Positions 1-11,235 of a stretch of DNA of 64,000 nt are shown one piece after another. A program made the position numbers and the translations under genes. Source of the stretch: Dipteris shenzhenensis (taxonomy: Eukaryota; Polypodiophyta; Polypodiopsida; Gleicheniales); the NCBI GenBank assembly GCA_047967505.1, contig CM106539.1; one strand, written 5' to 3'. Within the stretch, counting starts at the first letter, position 1. Each line of letters begins with the position of its first letter. The notes under the pieces are model-generated. The model saw only the letters and a program-made list of their open reading frames with translations, was not told the origin of the DNA and did no database searches.

Positions 1-1145
1 GGGAGAAGGAACCAACCCAAGTAGTGCATCATCAATGTACACTACTCTTGCACACCACAATTAAATATCTTTTTGAGCACCCGTGGGCTCGGGTAGAGGG
101 ATCCTCATAAACATGGGTGAGAGAAAATTACATCTCTTTTCATGCTCTCAAGGAAAGAACAAGACATCCACAAACAAGTGGTAGCCCCATAAACCTTTTT
201 GTGGCATACCCTATGCAGATATCTATCCTCTATTTCAGAGCTAAGAAGAGTGGTGATTAATCAACTGTGTGATACATCAAGGCGTAAGGATTTTTCATGG
301 CATATAAGAGAAAGAGATAAGGAGTGAATCTATGACCACAAAAAATAAGCAGCTAAGGTGGCCTCACAAAGTAGGGTTTCCACCCTAAAACATGTGGAAA
401 AAACTGGATCTTCATCTCCTTATTCTTGACAATGGATCCAAGGAAGAATTCGATGATCTGGTGTTCCTTGATGGGCAAGGAGAAGAGATAGATCTATTCT
501 AGGGATCGGATTTTGCCATCTTTGACGAGGCGACCGAGCTTGGTGACAAGTACCCATTTCTCCTCCTCGTCACGATGAGCTCCACGACAAGGTCCTTCAC
601 GGTCTCTTCGACCTCCCCGATCTCCTCGCGAGCATCCAAAGCCTCTCCTAAAGCCTCCTCGATCCCCTCCTACTGCTCCTCTATCTGTCATAGCTACCCT
701 CCTCAAGTAGAGCTTGAATGCTTTTGATTGCATAGAAAACTCTACTGCTTCTATGAAGAATTCAAAGAGAAGTCACAAAAACTCACCAACCATGATTGAT
801 CTTTTCTATGCAGTAATTTCTTGCATTCTTTGAACCAGCATCTTTAGTAGCAACAAGTCTTTGGCTTTCTTGAGAAGTAACTTACATAAGTATCATTTGC
901 ACACACAGCTCCTTTGTAGCAGGAGTATCTTTCCTCAGCAATAGTTCCTTCCTTGCAGCCTCATCTTTGATTAGCAACTAGGGAATTTTTTTCTGCAGCA
1001 GCAATTCTTTGATACCACCTCTTCCATGGGTAGCCCCAAAACATAATCTCTCCCTAATCAAATGATAAAGAGTGTTGCCATTTTTTTTTCTATACAAAAG
1101 ATATGAAAGAAAACACACTAATCTACCTAAGCTTGTGGACTACTA
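1..1145 (-). mobile_element. Internal region of a copia-type LTR element, cut by the window edge
   Basis: This stretch lies directly downstream (minus strand) of an LTR and a primer binding site at 1146-1491, so it is the start of that element's interior. I find no gag, protease, integrase or RT motif in it in any frame. The only recognisable coding similarity is to ribosomal protein S2 at 404-691. The rest is AT-rich and broken by stops. The matching second LTR would lie left of position 1. The absence of retroviral domains suggests a non-autonomous element, but only about 1.1 kb is visible, so an ordinary element with a long leader is also possible. Confidence 0.55.
404..691 (-). pseudogene. 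RPS2: Ribosomal protein S2 (uS5) pseudogene fragment inside an LTR element
   Basis: Read on the minus strand from a Met codon at 689-691, the frame gives a Gly/Arg/Asp-rich head, then the segment [20 protein letters not shown], then RSLE, a TAG stop at 494-496 and, still in frame, IYLFSLPIKEHQII and a degraded stretch ending near EMKI at about 407-418. That is the order of the N-terminal third of eukaryotic 40S ribosomal protein S2, where Gln normally follows RSLE, so the stop is a CAG-to-TAG type change. The uS5 double-stranded RNA-binding core and the C-terminal half are missing. No intron is seen across the part present, which fits a retrocopy, but the piece is short. S2 normally acts in the small subunit near the mRNA entry channel; this copy cannot make it. 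Confidence 0.82.
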
Positions 1146-1157
1146 GCTCTGATACCA
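1146..1157 (-). other. Primer binding site, initiator tRNA-Met type
   Basis: On the minus strand the bases read TGGTATCAGAGC and abut the LTR end with no spacer. This is the usual copia-type complement to the 3' end of initiator tRNA-Met, and it sets the element's orientation as minus. Confidence 0.85.
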
Positions 1158-1491
1158 TGATAAGAAATTGAATGAGACCACCACTAAGCCTAGGGCAATG
1201 CAAGATTAGTGCAATGCTACGGAGGATCAAACCAAACTAAATAATCCATGAGAGAGATACACCAAATAAGCAACACTCAACAATGTATTCCAATGCTTTA
1301 TGAACAATACAATAATAGACCTCTTATATAGAGAGTCTCAAGGCATAAGCCTACTATGTGGCATCCTCTGATCCACATCCAGCTTGTGTGACCAATGTCC
1401 CACATCCATTCATGTAGTCCACATCCTCTTGTGTGGCTACCATAATTCCCACAATGATACCCCTCTAGGGTACCAATACAATATCCCAACA
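1158..1491 (-). repeat. LTR of the leftmost copia-type element (334 bp)
   Basis: On the minus strand the LTR begins TGTTGGGATATTG at 1491 and ends TTCTTATCA at 1158, directly followed by the primer site. A TATA box (TATATAAG, about 1323-1330) sits mid-LTR, as expected for a U3 promoter. The partner LTR is outside the window, so age and target duplication cannot be read. Confidence 0.85.
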
Positions 1492-1497
1492 ATTGGA

Positions 1498-2082
1498 CAT
1501 TGCACATTTCAACACGATTTGAAGTCCATAGTCGATCCTTTCGAGGTAGTGCAAGCTTGTGACACATTGGACATTAACAAGCAAGGATACATGGCAATGT
1601 ATAGTGTCTTTCTAAATGCACTTCGTACTCGTGGTTTAAAGAATCCATTGTTACCGAGACTATATCATGTTAAAGAATCAAGGAAAAGCTCAAATTCTGA
1701 TGTGCAAGACTTGTTGGGGGGTCTTATTCATATAATGGATACAATGGAGATATGCAGAGCTCCACTTCCAAAGAGCATAGGATGACAAAAAAAGTATAAG
1801 AATAAACATGCCAATATATTTCAATACATAGAGTACAATAATGTTTTCTTAGATGTGCGAAAGGTTCAAAATGTCATCGTCAACTTCTATAGAATGAAAG
1901 TAGGAGGTGTGCAACATATTTGATAATGTGTTTTCACAAGAAATCTTGTTGATTTTCATATTTATACATAGAATTGATGGCTGTTTATTGTCTCTTTAGA
2001 TTGCAATGGAAAATTAGTGTTTGTCATTAAGTTGGATGAGTGTGAAGTAGTGAAAGGTCATAAGTTGGAGAGAGTAAGCATC
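1498..2082 (+). pseudogene. Gene X, front part: unrecognised coding-like sequence
   Basis: I do not recognise this sequence as a named family. It keeps protein-like composition over about 95 codons (to a stop at 1783-1785) with segments such as QACDTLDINKQGYMAMYSVF, and the same frame resumes after stops with FLDVRKVQNVIVNFYRMKVG and then FVIKLDECEVVKGHKLERVS up to about 2079. Just there the sequence switches to gypsy2. The style (Lys/Glu-rich, no transmembrane segment) and the junction logic suggest it is the front of the same protein whose back part appears at 6383-7548 and 18124-24843. That link is inference. It has several stops and cannot be translated whole. Confidence 0.4.
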
Positions 2083-3262
2083 TTAACTTTTGCCTCAGCC
2101 TTTTATAGTGCTTACTAGTTGCACTTTGCTTCCACAGTTATTGAATAATACTAATCTTTCTAGATGCATGGTTAAATGGGTAACTGAATTACAGGAGCAT
2201 TCATTTACCTTCTTTATTGAGGACTCTACCAGGGCATCACTAGCTGATTTGCTTACATATAAAGATGGTCCAATTTTAGTAAAGGAGATTGAAGAACATA
2301 CAGCTAGGGAGGAAGAGATACTGCAAGATTCTCATGTTTTATTTTTTGATGGTTCTTTCTGGAAGAGTATAAATCAAGCAATAGGCGGCATTGTTATCTA
2401 TGACCCTGGGGGTAAGCAAATTCAAAAAAGAAGTATTCAGCTAAGGGTGGGCAGCAACAATGAAGCAAAGTACTCAGCTTTGTATGAAGGACTAAGGACC
2501 TGTATTAGCTTGGGCATTAAGAGATTAGTAATCAAAGGTAATGCTTTATTAATTGTCAAGCAAATCTTAGGTGTTTGGAAGACAAAACATTTACATCTTG
2601 AGAAATGAATGAATATTATAAAAAGATTGTTGGGTCAACTTGATGCTTGGACATTGCAACATGTGATGAGGAGTCAGAATGCGAAGACTCATGATGTTGC
2701 CCAAGGATTAGAAGAGAAACATGTGAATGCAATCAAAGTGCTAGAGCCACTTTACAAAGGAAAAGACTTCTTGGTTAAAGAAGAGTATTTTTTTATGACT
2801 GACAGAGTTCCAGATGAAGTTCTGAAGCAGAAAATATATAGGTTTTTGAAATCATGCCAACCTTATTGTTTGATAGATGATGTCTTGTTTATGAAAGGGG
2901 CTGATTTAATTCTCAAGAGGATACCTTGGCATGAGGAGATTTTGCACATACTAGAGGCCAACCATGAAGGTATTTGTGGGAGACATTTTGCCTTCAAAAT
3001 AATGTTAATAAAAATTTTGACAAAAGGATATGCCTTCTTTGTAGAGAGACATCTGTCATTGGTGTAAGTCTTGTTTTTAGTGTCATCAGATGGGGAAGAG
3101 GGTTTTTCATCCAGAACTTAGAAACATTATAATTGCATATAACATTTTTGATAAATGGGAAATTGATGCCATTAGGCCTTTGCCCATGATTGCTAGAGGG
3201 AATTGTTATATACTTATTGTAGTTGATTATTTGTCTCGATGGGCCGGAGTAAAAATAATGCG
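2083..3262 (+). pseudogene. gypsy2 (Tat-like) fragment: RNase H tail, second RNase H, integrase zinc finger and core start
   Basis: The frame starts abruptly with MPQPFIVLTSCTLLPQLL (end of a Ty3-type RNase H region). It continues through a second RNase H-like domain (FFDGSFWKSINQAIGG, then NNEAKYSALYEGL at 2454-2492), the extra RNase H typical of Tat-lineage elements, and on to a degraded HHCC integrase finger at about 2926-3100. The integrase core opens with DKWEIDAIRPLP and VVDYLSRWAGVKI. A TGA at 2606-2608 and a frameshift near 3050 break it. At about 3262 the reading frame passes directly into copia gag sequence; the rest of the integrase is on the other strand at 4481-5262. Confidence 0.8.
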
Positions 3263-3765
3263 GGCAGCAAGTTTTCAAATGCTTTGCAGGTACAGGAAAG
3301 AGGCAGGACTCAGCAGAAGGGGAGATCTGCTAGTAAGTCCAAATCCCACAGTCAGTCCCGTGGTAAAAAGGATATTGAATGCTTTTATTGTGGCAAGAAG
3401 GGACATGTGAAGTCTAAGTGCTTCAAGTTTATACGGGATCAGAAAGCCAAGAAGGCTGAAGCAAAGGATGCAGGCAGTGGAAGCAAAGGCAAAGGCAAGG
3501 CCAAGGTAGATGACTTGGATGCAGTGAATGTTGCAGCAGAGGACAGTGACAGTGACAGACATGAGGTATTATGTTCTTCTGCTGGTTATTGATGGCCATG
3601 ACATGCACACCTGGCTCTTGGATTCAGGTGCTTCTTTTCATGTTACTCCTCATAAGGAGTGGTTTACTTCTTACACAGGTACTCATGGAGTTGTTCACCT
3701 TGGGAACAACTATGCATGTCAGATTGCAGGGATTGGCAGAGATGGCTTGATAGAATCAACCACAC
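3263..3765 (+). pseudogene. Copia gag C-terminus and protease fragment inside the gypsy2 integrase
   Basis: A Lys/Ser-rich stretch leads into the zinc knuckle CFYCGKKGHVKSKC (CX2CX4HX4C, about 3379-3420), then an acidic linker and the protease active site WLLDSGASFHVTP (about 3611-3649). This is the gag-to-protease part of a Ty1/copia polyprotein. No LTR, RT or integrase of that element accompanies it. It starts at the break in the gypsy2 integrase and stops mid-protease domain near 3740-3765. The next part of the same copia polyprotein lies on the minus strand at 5263-5505. One frame change near 3560 separates knuckle and protease. Confidence 0.8.
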
Positions 3766-4480
3766 CATGCACCAAGAAGCCTTGTCATGAGCAGACCCAA
3801 TGAAACTCCAATGAGACACCCTCAACGCTGGACTTCCTCAATGTTTCCACCAAAATGCTCAATAATTTACTGACGATTCAGTAGCACAATTAAAGATAGC
3901 ACAAGCTTTAGCAAACAACTTCCTCATTTCAGAAAACACCTTTTAGCTCCACAATGGTCCCTTCTCTTCATGATCGACAGAAACGTTCAGTCACCTTCAT
4001 CTTGTGTACACCAATAAGCATTTCCCTCAACTATCTTCATGCGTGGATAAAATCCTAGGAAACTGTTTTACTCCTCAAACAAGATCAACAATCATTGCTT
4101 GTCTTCAATCTACATGTGATCATCTTCGTTGATATGAAACATGGATGAAGTCTTCTCTGCGCAATCACATCATCACGTCTCTTTCCTCTCGATCATTCTT
4201 GCAGGAGACTCTCTTCACACTCTACCCACTCCTCCTAGTTGCCTCCTCTGAACCCATCATTCTCCAAGAGTATTCTGTTTTTTTCAAGCACGGGCAGGCC
4301 AACAAAATAGCAGATGATCCTTTCTTACTTCCCCATGCATAGGTGCGAGTGCTCAGAATTGACTATCTCCAAAGGAAAGGAAGAAAAAAAATCACATCAC
4401 TCGTCGATCAGTTGTAATTCGTATGAGACGTCTTTGTCCACGAGATTCTCCACCTTGACATTCTTCATTGCTGTAGGCCC
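3766..4480 (-). other. 3' non-coding part of gypsy2 (inverted segment)
   Basis: Read on the minus strand this follows the end of the gypsy2 integrase. It holds no domain I can name and no clear LTR end; the apparent open frames here are short and lack family features. It is probably the element's 3' region. Confidence 0.35.
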
Positions 4481-5262
4481 CCACAAGCTTACTTCCATTA
4501 TCCTAACATTGTACTTCTTCAACCGTAAACCATTTACCCTATTTTTGTGCATGGCTCCATCCAAATCTTCTAGTTAATATGAACCATGGGTAAACTTTTT
4601 CTTCACCTGAAATGACCCCTCCCATTTCATCATAAATCTTGTCTTGAAAGTAAAATCTAGCTTGCTATCATACCGTAGAACTAAATCTCCTTCTCTGATT
4701 TCCTTATCTTTGAACTTTTGATTTGCTCTTCATTGATTCCTCTCTTGAGGTAATGCATAATGCTCTATAGCTTTTAACCTATCCAATTGCGCTTCCTGCA
4801 TATCCAACAATCTATTTTCATAAGCAACATTTGACTTCTCAGTTAACTTCATCAACATTTGAAGCGCTGGAATTTCCACCTCTAGTGGTAGTAATGCTTC
4901 TTTATCAAACACTAAATGAAATGGTGAGTACTGCATTCCTTCTTTTATTGCAACCCTATATGCCCATAAAGCCCAAGGCAAAGCCACATCCCAACTTTTC
5001 TCGTGCGTTTTCATCATTTTGCCAATTACCTTTGTCACTTCCCAACTAAAATATTCATTCATAGCATTGCATTGTGGATAATACGGACTAGCATACATGT
5101 GTTTGATTTTTAGCTTATCACACAACATGTCCATCAATTCACTTCTAAAACCAAGTCCTCTATCAGAAACCAGCTCCAAGGGTACACCAAACCGGCAACA
5201 AATATCCTCATAGATAAATTTACATATTGACTTGGCATTGGTAACCCGTACTACTTTGGCAG
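4481..5262 (-). pseudogene. gypsy2 integrase, second half, on the opposite strand
   Basis: The minus strand gives VTNAKSICKFIYEDICC, then ELVSDRGLGFRSELMDML with the second catalytic Asp, and SPYYPQCNAMNEYFSWEV, where the catalytic Glu is kept. The usual 'QTDGQ' motif is altered to PQCNA. The C-terminal part follows with GDLVLRYDSKLDFTFKT and a final NGLRLKKY near 4500. Two or more stops are present. The order is that of a Tat-like Ty3 integrase, and it starts just where the plus-strand half (ending near 3262) leaves off, so the two are one integrase cut by a copia insert and an inversion. Confidence 0.8.
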
Positions 5263-5505
5263 CTCGGTTATGGCAACAACATGATTACCCACACTGGAAA
5301 CATAAAGAGGGTACAAGGTATCACTCTTATAACCCTCAGCCACTACAACCTGGCCATCAGTAATCACCCATTTGGAATCTCCAAATGTGGTGTGGTAACC
5401 ACTGTCATCCAACAAGCCAGTGCTAATCAGATTTTTCTTGATTTGCGGCACATGGCGAACACCATCAAGCATAAATGACCGTCCATCAGGGAATACATGT
5501 TTTGG
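5263..5505 (-). pseudogene. Copia fragment: protease tail and pre-integrase
   Basis: The minus strand reads MLDGVRHVPQIKKNLISTG and onward to VVAITELP, the region between protease and integrase in Ty1/copia polyproteins. It adjoins the gypsy2 integrase at 5262. It is the natural continuation of the copia piece at 3263-3765, with a few residues possibly lost at the breakpoint. Confidence 0.78.
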
Positions 5506-5781
5506 TCTTTTGTTACTATGGTTTTTTTGTACTAATACGAAGGTGACTTATGAGGTTATTATTTTATGATTCTCCATCAGTCTTGATCATGGGAGTCAGC
5601 GTCACAGTTATTTATGTTATGGTCTGGATACCCTGCCCCGGTCAGGAGCATGTGCTCATGCCTTATTAACCTACACTGAAGCTGATCCCTCAAAGATTTC
5701 TGACATCAATGGCTACAAAAAAAAGGTTTTCTTATTCTCTTATGTTTGGATATGATTTTATCACTTGGGCTTGACAATGAA
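5506..5781. other. No recognisable feature
   Basis: Between the copia fragment and the left arm of the large inverted repeat I see no coding motif, LTR end or structured repeat. Confidence 0.3.
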
Positions 5782-6382
5782 GCAAACTTAGCAGCCTACC
5801 TCCTTGCTACCATTGCTTGCTCTTCTATTTGTTGGGCTTGCCTTCATTGCTTTAGAAGGGTACGAATGGCTAGAGAGCGTGCGTAAGCAACCTCGATAAT
5901 AGTGCTATGAATTGGTCGACCTGTTTGTTTAGTTTTTGCCATCCATGATTGTGACACTGATGTGTGAGGTGTTTGTCTTATATAGGTGTTAAAGGTTAAG
6001 TCCTTAGGTTTGAGGTTTAAAATGGCCCCTATATATAAGGCTTTTTACCTAAAGGTCTACCTTTTCATTAAAATCTAACAAATTAAAAAAGCACAAGTGT
6101 AAAAATAAAAACAAGTTCATATCATTCCCAAATGTAGAAACATTGCAATATCATCACAAGGATTTCTTGCAAAATTAAAATAAATTTATCTTCAAAAAAT
6201 TGGTACATATTTATAATTGCAATTGCAAAAAAACAAGTGTCAACTAGGAGCTTGAGTCCATCTTTTTCCAGAGTGAACTGTTGTTGCTACCCATTGTTTA
6301 ATTCTCTCTAAAGCACGTGAAGCTTTTTAGAAAATCCGCTTCTTGTTTTGATTTGCATCATTAATGGCTCCACCTAGTTGCT
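5782..6382. other. Outer non-coding part of the left arm
   Basis: AT-rich sequence without a convincing reading frame. It follows the back end of gene X on the minus strand and is copied at 24844-25402, so it may be that sequence's 3' flank. Confidence 0.4.
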
Positions 6383-7548
6383 CTACAAGGCTTTCTCCCT
6401 CTCAAGTGAGGAACCAATGATTACATGGTAAAACCATTCAAACATTTCATGCAGTGCATTGCTTCGAACCACACCACCACCGTGACATGTACTTCCAAAA
6501 TATGCACATCTCGCGGTGTAATATGACTTTTCCATATCTTGTGCACTCCACACGTGTAAAGATCCATACTTTTCTGCAAACCATGGTGCGTGTGCAAAAA
6601 GAATATGTTGCATTGAAAAAAAGAAGACATGGGAGGTCAATACAACATTGCAACAAATAGTTTGAATTGAAGGTAAAGAGCTTGGTTTGCCTGACCATGT
6701 AATGTGTGATGTGAGTTACACCCCACTCCTCAACCATGGCTTGAGTGAACTCGACAAGAGCATCCTTAAGCAATTGCACATCATCGTTGGTGATGGAATG
6801 TTGTCTCAATGACCCCAACCTATATTCTTTCGATTTCGTTCGTGATTGGATAAAAATCTTCATGCCTTTACACCACCCATGGATACTTTGGTGGGCAAAT
6901 TTCCTGAAGCGCCTGATAGCTAAGCATCTTTTTGAAACTTCACGTTCCCTACATGCAAGCCAATACTAGACAAGAGTTCTTCTACTTTTGAAACACAAGA
7001 TGCTTTCATATTCCAAACATACACCATGTGCAAAAAGAGCAATTTGTCCATCAAGTGCATCTCCACATGCCACACACAAAAGTGCACTCTTTCCAATGGG
7101 ATGTTGAGAATTGCATCCCATTTCTCATCCAACTTGTCTTAATTTGGAGCAACAGGCTGATCACAACTCGTGACACCATTGGCCCATTCATACATTCCAT
7201 CAGCATCAAGCTTGTCAGCATGTCTCTTATTGTGCAAACATTGTGTCCACATGTAATAAATACATGGACGAGTTGCATTCGCACATGTCTCCACTCCAAA
7301 CGTGCACTTCAATGTTTTCAAATCCCTTGACATGTGCCACTCAATGTTGAAGGATCCAAATCCTTCAACATGAAGTAACTCTCAGTTTAATCGAGCATTT
7401 ATAATATCAGGATCAGGGACCACTCAAAAACCCACTTCAAGTTAGAGTGCGTCTCTTTGGGGACTTCAAATGCTACAAGCCACCATATGTGCTTTTTCGA
7501 CTGAATGCTAAACTGCTCAACAATAGTGTTACCTTTTGTATGCTCTAA
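6383..7548 (-). pseudogene. Gene X, back part (left-arm copy), unrecognised protein
   Basis: Read on the minus strand it starts near FSIQSKKHIWWLVAFEVP (7530-7450), then after a frame change continues through DLKTLKCTFGVETCANA, GMYEWANGVTSCDQP, NIPLERVHFCVWHVEMHLMD, the segment GNLPTKVSMGGVKAMKIF and, after a further frame change near 6620, HAPWFAEKYGSLHVWSAQDM and HGGGVVRSNALHEMFEWFYH. I cannot name the family. Several Cys, His and Trp residues recur with enzyme-like spacing, but I assign no function. A stop (TAA at 7139-7141) replaces a Gln codon kept in the right arm, and a TAG after QKDA is shared by both arms. Two copies in the arms and a front half at 1498-2082 show it is multicopy. Confidence 0.5.
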
Positions 7549-8046
7549 GGCCTTTATCTTCAACATGCATATACCAAGCTGGTGAGTATCAATTCAGCAG
7601 CTGTATATTTCTTCTCTCCTTCATTCTTCACTCTACTTGCATAATAAACCAGCCTCATATATCTAGAACTATTACCCTGCTGCATAAGTATGGCTCGAAT
7701 GGCATCAAACCATTGAAGGGTTCACATAAAAAAGCTTTGAAAAGTCTAGAGCTTTCACACTTGACACTTGACTTAACAACTCCGTTAAAACTGTAAACAT
7801 GTCCTCACACTCATTAGTCCATTTTAAAGGATCATACTTAACTACTTGTTGAAGAGGAAACAACACTTGAGACAGCATACTGATAAACCGTGACAAATAC
7901 TTCACCTTCTGAAGGAAAGTATGCAATTGGTTAGTATTTGTAGGAGAAGGCAACATCACTAATGCTTTAATCTTATCAGGATCATGGTCAATTCCATTTT
8001 TAGAAACAACATGCCCTAAAACCTTAATGCTATTCCTTGCCAAATG
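7549..8046 (-). pseudogene. gypsy2 RT thumb and first RNase H fragment (left arm)
   Basis: The minus strand reads IKVLGHVVSKNGIDHDPDKI, then PSPTNTNQLHTFLQKVKYLS and the RNase H start DFSKLFYVNPS. That is the RT C-terminus and connection of a Tat-like Ty3 element. Upstream it joins gypsy1 abruptly at about 8046; downstream it runs out near LVYAC at about 7570 and meets gene X. The missing continuation is the sequence beginning at 2083. Confidence 0.75.
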
Positions 8047-10402
8047 ACTTTTCGCCTGCTTGAAGTACTTTTCGCGCTGTGGTTTCTGCTGCGAATTGTC
8101 CTCCTGCTATTCCCGAGTGAGCCTTGTCTAGGATGAGAATGAACTCATCTTCCCTGACGCATCTACGCATCACTCCATCTTTTCCCTGCTTATATAATTG
8201 TCTTGCAATTAGTTGATAAGGAGCAACATCCCTAATCAACCTTCTCACTTTAGCCATATCTACAGGTGTATCTGTGGGTAACCCATTGGTTAGATAATGA
8301 CATATTTGTTCCGCCCACTCTGGAACTAAATCCACTAGAAACAAAGGTGCATCTGGTAGATCGTTGTCCACACCAATTGGCTTTTCTCCGTTGGGAATTC
8401 GTGACATATGGTCGACAAGAACATGTGTTCTTCCCTTCCTGACTGCGACTGTGAAGTCAAACTCCATCAAAATCAACAGCCAACATGTAATCCTTCCCAT
8501 CATGCAGGGTTTATTTACCAAGTACATAAGTGCTTGGTGATCCACAAAAAATACAAATTTGTTTGCCAATAGGTAATGCCTGAATTTCTTCACCGCATAT
8601 ACCATCGACAAACCCTCTCTTTCTGTAGTAGTATACTTTCTCTTTCGCCGGGTTGAGCTAACATACATCCTATTGTGAAGTTTGATGCGTCAATATGAAT
8701 ATGGAATATCACATCCCAGTTCGGTGATCGTAGGATTAGTGTTGATGCTAAAGCTCTTTTTAAGGCATCATATGCCTTCTGGCATTCATCTGTCCACGTA
8801 AAGTTAATTAACAATCGGTATAATGGTCAAGCTAGATCTGCGTACATATAGATGAATCTTCGGTAATACCCTGTGTGTCCGATGAATCGTTGAACACCTT
8901 TAAAGTTCGTTGGTGGGGGTAGTTTCAAGATCAACTTGATCTTATTGAAGTCTGTGGAGATTCCATTTCTGGACACCACATGACCTAGGATAACACCATG
9001 CTTTACCCAGAATTGACATTTCAGTGGCTTTTATGAAATCCTATATAATCTGCAACGATCAAAAACCATTCATAAATATTTTAAATGTTCTAGCCATCGC
9101 GAATAAATGCATAAGTCATCTAGAAAGATCTCTAGCCAAATTCGCAAGTACTCTTTGAAGGCTGTACTCATAAGTCGTTGAAACATTGCTGGGGCGTTGG
9201 TTAAACAAACGGCATCTTTCGATATGCGAATACTCCCCATGTTGTGGCAAAGGCTGTCTTATGTTGGTCCTTGGGATCAATGGACACTTGGTTGTATCCA
9301 AAGAATCCGTCCAAAAAACTATACGCTTCATGACCTGCCACCCTTTCGAGCACATGTTCTGTGAATGGCAAAGGGTAGTGATCCCTTATTGTGGCTACAT
9401 TGACCTTTTTGAGGTCAACACACACTCGTATTTTTCCATTCTTCTTCGTTACGATTACAATGGGGGATACCCATTCCGTATGCTCGATTTCATGTATGAA
9501 TCCCGCATCTAGGAGTTTGTCAATCTCCTCTTTCACTATCGTTTTATACTTAGGATTCATGTCATAAAGGTGTTGTTGCACTGGCTTCGCATCATCACGT
9601 ATGGGAATTGTGTGTTGCACCACTTCTGGTGGCACACCCTTCATATCCTCATAAGACCAGGCAAAACAATCCTTATACTCCTTCAGTAAAGTGATCAAGT
9701 CACTTCCTTCCTCTTGTTGAGGTCCACTGACACAAAGACGGGTTTAGGCGTCTCTCTAGGCCCAGCTAGGTTGGCTTCATTGACTTTTGCAAGCCCTTCA
9801 TAGACTCCATTGTCATACGTGTCTGCTATATGCTTCGCTTTCTGACAAATATGTCTCGGTCTTGAATAGTATAGGACTTGAAACATCCCGGGACATCCTT
9901 GTGATCTTCTTCTTCCAACGACTTAACCGAAGCTCATTCTAATAAAGACGGTCGAGACTTCTTATTGTTCATGGGCAGACTTTTATGTGTTGGTTTAGGC
10001 CATGTTTCACATTGTGTCTTACGTGAGGTTTCAATAGATTTCTTGGGTTTTCTAGCCTTCGGCGTTCTTTTCTCACCTCTATCTTCCTCCTCCTTTTGCT
10101 CTTTTGAAGACGAATCTTCTATCTTCAGGGACCCTACTAGAATCAGGATCTCTTCCATCCTTCTACCCAATCTTCTGTAAACTCGTGATCAGCCGTGGTC
10201 GTCTCGACATATCTTAACCATTGAAGGTCAGATTCCACATGTGCTACCCCGTCCTCACCCATTTTAGTTGTGGTGTAGGAAGGAGTTGGTATTACCTTCC
10301 TTCGCTTAACATGCTGTAAGTTTGGCTTCACTGGTAGTGCACTGCTAAGCTTCTTCTCGTGTTTGACTAGGTTGATCGTGCGGAGTGGGACTATCGTTCC
10401 CT
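8047..10402 (-). pseudogene. gypsy1 pol, left-arm copy (linker, RT, RNase H, integrase finger)
   Basis: This reverse-complement copy of 15270-17615 starts inside the linker between protease and RT. RT shows IRVCVDLKKVNVATIRDHYP, GHEAYSFLDGFFGYNQVSID and the catalytic FLDDLCIYS near 9090-9116. RNase H shows HIHIDASNFTIGCMLAQPGE, and the integrase finger region ends at TTARKVLQAG near 8050. A missing G near 9213 shifts the frame in both arms. Compared with the right arm this copy keeps the intact LDD motif and the full KDQHKTAFATTWGVF segment. It has no LTR or gag on this side, so it is a segmental copy rather than an independent insertion. Confidence 0.85.
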
Positions 10403-11235
10403 AATGTTACAAGTTGGGGAAAAAAAAATTATAAATATTTTGCAAGGAATCTTTGATGGAAAGTGATGATAAAGCAGTGTGGTTGCATATATTACCGAGG
10501 TTAAAGGGTATCCAAAGTGACGTCAATGTGGGAATGTCGATGTGCCACTAATATTCTTTCGTCATTGTCACATCTTGTTCCCGTTTCATGGTGGATAATG
10601 TGTGCATCCATGGTGATGGTGTTAAGTTTTCTTACTTACTCTATCATTGGGTTTTTTTTATGGTCACTCATGTGTGTGCATGCAACAAAATTGTGCATGG
10701 GAATTTTGTAAAAAGGTTATGTGATGGTGTAGGGTCCTTTGTGCATTTATTGTGCCTTGGTGTACTTTTTTATGTGGATTTGGAGAGTGGCTAAATGTTT
10801 CTGAAGAGGTGGCAAGAAGGTTGTAGATTGATATGCTGGAGGGTTGCCCATGCAAGACATATGTAAAGGAAGTTCAACCTGCTTCAGGAAAGTGATTGTT
10901 GCCCATACATGAAGAAATGGTAAGGATCTTACTAGAATTTCCAGAAGGGGGTACATCGTGAGGATGGCGGAGGAAATGTGATGAATTTGGAAGGGAGATC
11001 TCTGGAGTATGGAGGAAGCTAACGACGTGTAGGAGAAGGAAGGATTCCAAGATGGGGAGAAAACGGGTCTGCAAAAGAGGAAGCAATGGGAAGAGATGAA
11101 GGGGGACAAATGCGAAGTTGCACTTGAAGAGGCTTGACGGAAGTTTGCTGAAGGGAATCGATGTTCAACAGTGAAGCGGAAGGGAGCTGTGTAGAGGGAT
11201 CTTGGTGAAGAATTTGACGAGTGCTAGAAGAGCAT
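10403..11235. other. Unrecognised stretch between left arm and gypsy1 LTR
   Basis: Short plus-strand open stretches occur (for example around 10588-10790) but carry no motif I know. I see no LTR ends or clear inverted repeats. It is the flank into which gypsy1 inserted, or part of a longer LTR if the LTR starts further left than proposed. Confidence 0.3.

Larger units (their letters stand above)
5782..10402 (+). repeat. Left arm of a 4.6-kb inverted duplication
   Basis: The whole stretch is the reverse complement of 15270-25402 once the copia element there is removed. The outer end reads gcaaacttagcagcct at 5782 and its mate ends at 25402. The inner end reads tatcgttccct at 10402 and its mate starts at 15270. 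Arm lengths are 4621 and about 4614 bp, so alignment holds end to end with few indels. In sampled stretches the arms differ at roughly 1-3% of sites by eye. The spacer between arms is 10403-15269. Confidence 0.93.
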
